Of a stretch of DNA of 64,000 nt, positions 56,671 to 64,000 are shown one piece after another (within the stretch, counting starts at the first letter, position 1; the number at the start of each line of letters is the position of its first letter). Position numbers and translations under genes: made by a program. The notes under the pieces are model-generated. The model worked only from the letters and a program-made list of their open reading frames with translations. It searched no databases and was not told the DNA's origin. The DNA is taken from positions 51,583 through 115,582 of the forward strand of contig SCFE01000035.1 of the NCBI GenBank assembly GCA_004352715.1, given 5' to 3'. The DNA is from Hofstenia miamia. Its lineage: Eukaryota > Xenacoelomorpha > Acoela.

Positions 56671-58379
56671 TCGACAAAATACAATTGGAAACACAAACAT
56701 GCTAAACCCATTTACTAATTTTTTACACTGAGCTTACCACATACATAGACACACACACACAAATTTATTATTATTATATATTTCATATTTAGTTTGTAGA
56801 TTAATTGCAACTTTTTAGCAAATATATTGCTTTGATTCTTAAAAGATGTGCATGACAGTCAAATTATTCACATAGTTAATGATGTCGATAGATGGCATTA
56901 CATTGCAAATGTGTGAAACACTGACGCTGCATGGTATAAATGCTAAAAACTTGATACTTATCATTATTAAATCATAATTTTTAAAGTACACTTAAAAACA
57001 ATATTTGCATTCAAAAGTAGAAAATTTTATATTAACAGATGTCTATGTATGTGCTAGAAGTAAAATACATTGAATTGTGCTGTCTTTGTATATCTTTTTA
57101 CTTAAATTTTTAAAAAAAAATTAACCTGTGTTTGGCGTTTATTCAGAATTTTTCACATTTTCTTATATTTAATTAGCAATCACAAAGTTAGCTAGTAAAT
57201 TACTTAAATGTTTTGAAAGTTAAAAAAATAAGTTGTATGAACTAACACAAAACTGAGTTTTTGAGGAAATTTCGCATACACTATCTTTAAGTATTATTTC
57301 TATAATAGATAAACAAATAAATTTAATATAATAATTTATATATACAAAATTAGGTTTGATCAAATTTTTACTATGCATTAAAATGTTAACGATTACTTAT
57401 GTAATTAAGTCCATTATACTTTCATATGATTAATTTTGTTTTTCCTCTGCCAATGAGCTATTGTTTGTCTGTCTGTCCATCAGCAGGATTTCTCAAAATT
57501 TTATGGATGAATCCTGATGAAAAAAAGGTATTAGTGTAACTTATATCCCATTAAATTTTCAGACTAATCCAGACTGCCGTCTGGATCTAGCCAGACCCTA
57601 ACTATGTTCAAACTTAATTTATACTATTTGTAAATAGGGGGGTGCCTAAAAAGTTATCAATCTTCTAAATATGTATTATGTATGCCTGACTACATTTATA
57701 ATGCAAATAAATATAGCAATAACTATTAAAGATAAGTGTACAGAATTATAGAAATTGCAAAAATTTTTAAAATTAATAATACAATAATATAACATAATTT
57801 TTGGTTTATTCGTAAATATATTTTATTTAAACCTATACTCTGTACAAGTACAGGCGCATTTATTTCTGAAATAATCAAACGTTTTGAAAAATCAATTGAA
57901 CCCAGAAAGAGAGGATGAATTCATAAATCGTCATTTTCGCATTTAATTTTTCTTAGACATTTAGAAATGAAATCATTTTTAACACAATTGTCAAAATTTA
58001 CTTCATTATAGATTGTACCTACATGCGTATATAATTACAATGAGGAGATGCTATCAGGTAAAATAAAATTCTTTTCATATAGAGAGATCGTTGTTAACAA
58101 ACACCTTTGTGAATTATTTTTACAAAAGAAATTAATTCATGAAAGTCACTTATTCCAATTCTTAATGAAAAGTTTATTAATACTGAAGAAATATGAGTCA
58201 ACCTACATACACAGGCCAATACTGTGATGTTTATCATCACAATGAAAGAATATAACATTACACATATAAGGATAAATATATAAGAGTACAACTGAGCTGG
58301 TAAACATCTAAATGACCCAAATATTTTAACCTAAGAATAAACATAGTGATTGAATGATGCGAAATTTTTTTTGGCTTCA
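56671..58379. other. AT-rich DNA, no gene recognised
   Basis: No motif, RNA or repeat pair found. Confidence 0.4.
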
Positions 58380-58447
<68 letters not shown>

Positions 58448-58459
58448 TAAATATTATAT

Positions 58460-58490
<31 letters not shown>
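58380..58490. repeat. (TA)n then (TATC)n compound microsatellite
   Basis: TA runs followed by TATC units, abutting the Penelope-like frame at its YVDD codon. Confidence 0.95.
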
Positions 58491-58493
<3 letters not shown>

Positions 58494-58985
58494 GTTGATG
58501 ACATTTTTACTGTATTAGAAAATCAAGGTGATGTTGAACATAATTAATTATTGTTTAAAAAAAGCTACAAGTTACGATTGCATACACTGTGAACAATAAC
58601 TTAAATTTTCTAGAGATTGCAATAACTTAAAATAACATTTCTTACGAAAATAAGATGTACCGGAAACCAACAGCTACAAATCTATACATTCCATTTCATT
58701 CATATTGTGATAAAGTATAAAATGAATACCATCAAATTCTTACTATATTGTTTATTCAAAATTTCTTCAAATTACCACAATTTAACTGAATCATTATCTG
58801 AATTATATAAAATTTTGGAAAACGATGGCTATCTACGTCGATTAATTAAGACATATGTTGATCAACAGCTAACAAAGAAGCCTGAGATAATATGTAACCA
58901 AGATCTATCCAATGATAAAGAACCAATATGTTAGACGTTGCCATATATTGAGCAGCACAAGCAACTGCTTGAAAATAAAAAATTT
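58491..58985 (+). pseudogene. Penelope-like retroelement RT fragment
   Basis: Starts at the catalytic YVDDIFTVLENQGD. It continues LNFLEIAI, ENKMYRKPTATNLYIPFHSY, LFKISSNYHNL, LSELYKILENDGYLRRLIKT and LPYIEQHKQLLENK. The blocks YVDD, LxFLE, YRKPTxTxLYxxFHS, LxxILxxNGY and LPYI are the known order in Penelope-like RT between the palm and the linker to GIY-YIG. The fingers and early palm are missing, and the left edge coincides with a TATC microsatellite. There are two frame changes, so it is inactive. No GIY-YIG domain was seen downstream. Confidence 0.75.
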
Positions 58986-60532
58986 ATATATATATATAAT
59001 ATATATGTATAAATAATATTGTGAGTATAATTTCTTTTAAAATTTTTCGTCTTGTATAATTGTACATGTAAATTCCCAATGAATTTAGATGTTTTCCGTT
59101 TCTTTATTTGCTTTAAGACTAAAGTAGGAAAGCGATTTTGAGTGGGTGGCAGCCGTGGAATATAGACAACTTCTTCTCAAAGACAATACTCAAATATTAA
59201 TGTAAATACATTCATATAATCAGAGATGTGTTATTGAATGACACTAGGCAATCAGAAAAACTTATTAAATTAAATGAGTAGTTTGAATTGGATATCAGTT
59301 GGCATTCCAATCATCATTAGTCTTTCCGAAATTAAATTCTATTTATTATTAATTATGTTATATACAAGTGTCTCACTAATGGTTGAATACCAGAACGAAT
59401 TATTCATTTTTTATAAGCTAAAATTCTTTAAAATGTCAAATTACTATTAAATATATATCAAGGTAGATAATTTCTCAAAAATTTTATTTTTTGAAAATTT
59501 TTTAAATTTATTACCACTTTTTATTTCTATGATAAATTTATTCCGTTAATCAATTACTACATTAAAAAATCTATTGTCTTCTTCACTTGTTTACAGCTCT
59601 TATCATTGTTTTGAAACCCTCGAACAACAATTAGGTAAGTGTTTTAACATCTGTTTCTTCAGAACATGAAAACCAATTTCTGCTTACTGTTTATGGCAAT
59701 TCTGAAAATGCTCTTTTCCCAATATATTACCCTCATTTACACGAGATGCGTAGCAACTAAATTCGGCGTGGTAGCCAATGCGGCACCATTGGTTGATCAA
59801 AATTGTTCTATTAGATTTTATCAATCCGGGTTTACATGTGCTCTGCTTTAGTAAAATATATTTATTTTGATGAATTCTAATTGGTTACATACAAGGTAAA
59901 AAGCCAATCACAATTGAAAAAGGCAAACAAAATGATTGACAAGATGTTTATCTATCACTAATACGGCTTGATGCGGAGGAGTGAATTCTGTGCGGATGAG
60001 TAAATAAATCGAGATAATACCGCTACTAAAGCGGAGCTCGTGTAGACGTCCTTAATGCGGTAGTCACATCATTCGCTTTTTACCGGATCATTCGCCTCGT
60101 GCAAACGTCCCTATTAATAATTTAAAGGCTCACTCAATAAGTAAACAACAAGTTTAAACTAAATGTTGAGATCTTGTGCTGACCCAAATGTATTTTACTC
60201 TCACTGAGATTATGAATATATGAATATATGATTTACTTTTACAGATTCATTTTTTTCACATTTTACATATTTTCACCTTTATTTAGATTTGTGTCAGGCC
60301 ACAGATTACAATTTCGTTGCGGATACGACAAAAACAAAAGCGCATTCACTGATCTAGTAATATGAACTTTTTTAGTGTGCTTATAAGACTTCGGTATACT
60401 TTTAACTTTGCAAACGCAAAATGATGTTATTCATGAATGACTTATTGTTTTATTGAAAATTTGTTGCGGTAACGACAGCTTGTGACGTCAATCTTAGTCC
60501 CTCAGAAAAAGCATAATCAAATCACTCATATG
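58986..60532. other. AT-rich DNA with one GC-richer block, no firm gene
   Basis: The block at about 59960-60110 has the words GACGTCCTTAATGCGG and CGTGCAAACGTCC and may be a decayed transposon end. See the small ORF at 59666. Confidence 0.4.
59666..59851 (+). CDS. Possible small secreted peptide, 61 residues
   Basis: The ATG 59666 frame begins MKTNFCLLFMAILKMLFSQY, a signal-peptide-like start, then contains three more Cys and ends CALL before TAG. A CTTCAG sits just before it. No family recognised. The length is within chance for this base composition. Confidence 0.2.
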   Translation: MKTNFCLLFMAILKMLFSQYITLIYTRCVATKFGVVANAAPLVDQNCSIRFYQSGFTCALL

Positions 60533-60540
60533 GTTTATAT

Positions 60541-60893
60541 CAAAGTTGGAATCGGTTCGAGTAAACCGACGGTTCAGTTCGATTTGTTTTTGGGTACAAA
60601 ATCCTAGAAAAAATGTGTAAGCTTTCGGGGAAGCCCACATGTTCCAGCTACTTCAAAGTGCCCTAAGAAGGCCTTAATTCAATAATTTTTCAATTATTTA
60701 TTGATGGTGTTTGCATGATAGTTTTCTTGGGAAACCGGTTTTTTTAGCACAGATGCAATTATAATTATCAGTTGGTAGGATTCGAGTAAAATGGTAAGCA
60801 TTTTGGGTAATTTCGGGTACATTCGGTTTCGGGTACTTGTTTAAAAAATCGGTTCGGCTTCGGTTCCAAATTCTGTACCTGATTCCAACTGTG
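60541..60893. mobile_element. hAT-type MITE, family 1 copy B, with perfect 8-bp TSD
   Basis: Ends are CAAAGTTGGAATCGG and the complement of CACAGTTGGAATCAG. Flanks GTTTATAT at 60533-60540 and 60894-60901 are identical. The left half matches the reverse complement of the right half of 1684-2217 (GGGTACAAAATCCTAGAAAA, AAGCCCACATGTTCC), so the two copies lie in opposite orientation. Length is 353 bp versus 534 bp, so one has an internal deletion. Confidence 0.9.
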
Positions 60894-60901
60894 GTTTATA
60901 T

Positions 60902-62885
60902 ATCTGATAAACAAATGCTTAGTAAAATATATCAGTTCATTTGATAACCATGAACAAAATTACAACGGCTAATTAGTCTTAATTAGTCCCATTTAGTAGA
61001 AAATCTACATTTTTATAGCACGAAAACAAAATCTTGAATATAGACGTAGGTTATGATACCTTAGCAAAAATAACCTACATTAAAAATGTGAAAATTCATT
61101 GGTGTTAAAATAGTTAGCAGCACCTAATGAGCATTATGGATATTACACGCTATACGTTAATACAATTTTTCCCGTCCGAAGTATGCATTAAATTATTTTT
61201 GTTGTGTTTAATTGAATTACACATCTTATTTAAATTTTTCCAAACAACTTTTCAAGTAGACCAGGATCTCAAATGTACACATCTATGTGCATGTACATAC
61301 ACATTTTCGCATGACGTAGATGGGAAATAATTGGCTTAGTTAAATCACGATCGCAAATGGCACACAGGGTGTTGGTAAAATTGACATACAAGAGCAGATT
61401 CAAATGTGATTTAGGTAATTTGTCACCCTCTTCTTCTATTTGGAGCCTATTCACACAAGCTAAATTTTATTTGTGAGCTATTTCGTTTTTTAATCAAATT
61501 AAAATGAGTAAAAAAGCTTGGTTTCTGCTTATTATTAGCTCACTTTACCTATGTATCACATAGAAAATATTAATTTCACCTAATTGATGAAGTAATATTG
61601 ACCAGAGAAACAATCAGGTTTTGTCCATGACTAAGCTCCATCTCAACTCTTGTTTGTTAATATATTTACAAAACGAGCTGTAGTTCATATGGTCAACATA
61701 ATGAAATATTTGAACAAATGTATGATCCACTGAAAGTTGGGACTTGTATGCAGATGTTTTTTGGCGCCTGAAATGGCCATTTTCCTCTAAAGTAAGAATG
61801 GCCCGCTCGCGACCATATCTGCAAAACTTCTGGCTCGCCCCTAACATAATTTTTCAAACCACGCGCGTCCGTATAAATTCATACACATCTGATAAACGTT
61901 GATCTCCGCAGTAACGTTTAAAAAACACAAGACAGTATAAGCAAAGATTTGTAAAATACAACGGTGGCTTAATCAAAGTCAAACATGAAAGAGAAACTTT
62001 TTATTCAAAGAAATTGAAAATGGCTTTTTTACCAAAAATGTGAATGCAATTAAATTTAGCAAATTTGAAAGTCGAATAATTGAATGCATACTTCGGGATA
62101 TTTGGACCGAAAACCTCTACTTGTGGAGCCACAGCTATGGGATTAAATAATGCTAGGAAGTGAGTTATTTGAAGCATTTAAGTTAAGTAACAGGAGAAAA
62201 CAGAGAAATCAGTTGAATCAAGAAGCCAATTTTGCTTATTTCATAATAATTGACCAACTACAATTGCTAACTAGGCTCAAATACATTCATCACTCCAATA
62301 ATGTTACAATATTAGCACATAGTTTCTTACAACGATAAAGACAAAGAGTTTTTCAGATATGGAACTGATTCACACCCAAAAAACTATCACGGCTAGCGGC
62401 CAAAAAAGTTAATGCCTTGGAATCACTCACATCAGCAAAAAAGCTGGGCTTTCAAAATTAATAAGCTTTTTCTAATCTTTGATTTAAAATTAAGAGATAA
62501 AACTTTAAATTCCTAATTTCTTTCTTCTGACGTGTTAGCCCAATTCCATAATATCATGTCTGGAAAAGTATATGCTTTATGATATTATAAACAGAACATA
62601 TCAAAGTCAAATTATGAAAACAATACGGCGATTGAAAATGATTGCTTACATCCATTAAATAGTGATTTAAAGTGTTCTATTCCTAGAAGTAGTGCCACTC
62701 GATCTACCTACGATTTCATACATTGCAGAACTAAATTATGTTGAAATTCGTTCATCCCAATGGCAACCAGATTACTTAACTGTGCACTCCCAATTGACAA
62801 TCTAAACTTTCTTTAAGCTCTTGTATGTTTTACAATTACAAATTTGTACTTGTACAGGAAATAATGTGTTATTTATTATTTTATT
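60902..62885. other. AT-rich DNA, no gene recognised
   Basis: Short frames (61127-61330, 61614-61847, 62150-62338) show no motif. A GC-richer patch at 61795-61870 is unexplained. Confidence 0.4.
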
Positions 62886-64000
62886 CTTACTTCTCACAGC
62901 TTTATGCTGGTATCCATCTGAGCTCGGGAACTCACCAGTTCCCAGGGCGTCTGAGAATTTTCCTCAGGACTCTAGCTGTTCCTAACAATGCTGCCTTCTG
63001 TGCTACTGCTCCTCCCCACTTTGGTACTCCTAACTCCTCCAAGAATCTCTTATGCTTCTTACTCCCAGCTCCTAGTGCTCCGACAACTACTGGGACTACT
63101 TCAACCTTCTTTAACTTCCACAGCCTTTTTATTTCCTCTGCCAACTCCATGTACTTGTCTATCTTGTCTTTCTCTTTGCTTTCTACATTCCTTTCCTTTG
63201 GTACAGCTATGTCCAATGAACCATTCTTCCCACCTTGTCATGCCTGAACTTATATTCATTCTGCGCCAAATTCTCACATCCTACTACTGTCTCACACTCC
63301 TTCTTACATAGCCTACACTTATCATTTACTTCGACTCTTCTGTCTATATGCTTCTTCACCCGTTTGTTCTTACTGCTTGCTCCTGTGCTGCCATTATCAA
63401 TGCTTCTGTTTCTCATTAAAGTCCTGCTTTCTTTAACCACTTGTTGCTCTCTTCTCTGTCACACTTTTCTGTATTCCTCCAGTATTCTCCATGCATTGCC
63501 TTCTGCCTATACCTTGTTTGTCTCTCTGATTCCATCCTACTCTGGTATACCTTCTTTCCTTCACTCTCAGTTCTTATCTTCCTTAACTCCTTAGTGACCT
63601 CCAGTATTGACCCTCTAGGTTGTGCTTCTACATACTCCTTTAGCCCTAGTGCTTCTGCTTCAACAGTTTCCTCCACACTTAGCAGTCCTTTCCCTCCTTT
63701 ATGCCTCAACATGTGCCCGTCTATCTCAGTCTGTCAGCTTCCCATCTCCCCCTCTAGAGTCTCAACCCATTTCCTACAAACTCCATTGCCCTCTAGAGTC
63801 CTCAATACCCACCTATGTGATATGCTGTCACTACCATCCACTCTGGGCACCCACTCACCACACACTCCTCCAATGCTACTGCTAGTCTCTCATGAATACT
63901 TGTGAACTCTTCAGCCAATACACATGTACCTCATCTCTGCTTCTGCATCTGCACACTCTCTATCTCTGGTCCCGCACTTCCCCATATATTCTCCCAGAAC
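62886..64000 (-). pseudogene. LINE-E copy 2, internally deleted, running off the window
   Basis: Same family as 39781-40921, with the same 3' end (CTTAC next to ATT-rich DNA). Minus-strand frames show FWENIWG near the window edge and FTSIHERLAVALEE (63720-64000), which fit the region before the RT fingers. They then jump near 63715 straight to RHKGGKGLLSVEETVEAE, after the RT. The RT core is therefore deleted. Further on come ESERQTRYRQKAMHGEYWRN, CRLCKKE with part of the zinc-knuckle His/Cys spacing lost, DIAVPKERNVESKEKDKIDK and VPVVVGALGAGSKKH, then LLGTARVLRKIL, a longer C-terminus than copy 1. It is inactive. The 5' end lies beyond 64000. Confidence 0.8.

Noticed and set aside
59635-59662. 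Apparent 28-bp intron (GTAAGT to TTCTTCAG) just before the 59666 ATG
   Set aside because: Far shorter than normal animal introns, and the joined upstream exon has no open frame; more likely chance.
1-64000. tRNA, rRNA, spliced-leader RNA or CRISPR array
   Set aside because: No B-box-like GGTTCGAATCC in a cloverleaf context, no rRNA-like conserved block and no regular repeat-spacer array seen by eye; a covariance-model search would be needed to exclude small RNAs.

Overview
The window looks like AT-rich nuclear DNA from an invertebrate metazoan. I base this on two SLC38A7-type transporter genes, a CD164/endolyn-type terminal exon, a decayed rhodopsin-like GPCR, TATA-box promoters, and a dense load of decayed eukaryotic transposons (several non-LTR retrotransposons, a Penelope-like element, hAT MITEs, and Tc1/mariner, pogo/Tigger and probable piggyBac relics). 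I cannot name the species. There is no operon structure, CRISPR array, rRNA or tRNA that I can support.

The only clearly intact protein genes are two single-exon, 462-codon SLC38A7-like amino-acid transporters on the + strand (9497-10885 and 50316-51704). They are paralogues about 41 kb apart. They share the whole protein, the start position and about 90 bp of upstream sequence with a TATATAAA box, and then similarity stops. The second copy sits between two inverted copies of an interspersed repeat. The other cellular-gene signals are fragments: the last exon of a CD164-like sialomucin (1062-1204, ending in a YQSL lysosomal sorting signal), a 5'-truncated GPCR pseudogene (47059-47656), and two weak exon-like stretches (2471-2574 and 7426-7700).

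Layout: 1-6.3 kb is stacked DNA transposons (piggyBac-like relic, CD164-like exon, hAT MITE, Tc1-like relic, internally deleted pogo/Tigger element with a CRE plus CCAAT-box leader). SLC38 copy 1 lies at 9.4-10.9 kb. A non-LTR retrotransposon fragment and its flanking repeat lie at 12.8-15.6 kb. The stretch 15.6-26 kb is mostly unrecognised AT-rich DNA. From 27.2 to 32.1 kb there is a 1000-N gap, a rearranged second copy of the 12.8-15.6 kb block and a second pogo-type leader. From 32.4 to 40.9 kb there are four stacked non-LTR retrotransposon fragments. A broken SGNH/GDSL esterase ORF is at 42.6-43.2 kb. Then come a hAT MITE and the GPCR relic (46.6-47.7 kb), SLC38 copy 2 between inverted repeats (48-54 kb), a LINE 3' end (56 kb), a Penelope-like relic (58.5 kb), a second hAT MITE of the first family (60.5 kb), and an RT-core-deleted non-LTR element running off the window end (62.9-64 kb).

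The assembly has clear artefacts. Five of six single-N joins sit at or next to near-identical duplicated sequence, so several apparent duplications are probably unmerged haplotypes or contig overlaps rather than biology. I did not find a convincing new biological system. The most worthwhile leads are the paired single-exon transporters with a shared compact promoter, the MITE families with exact target duplications, and the pogo derivative carrying a promoter-like array.
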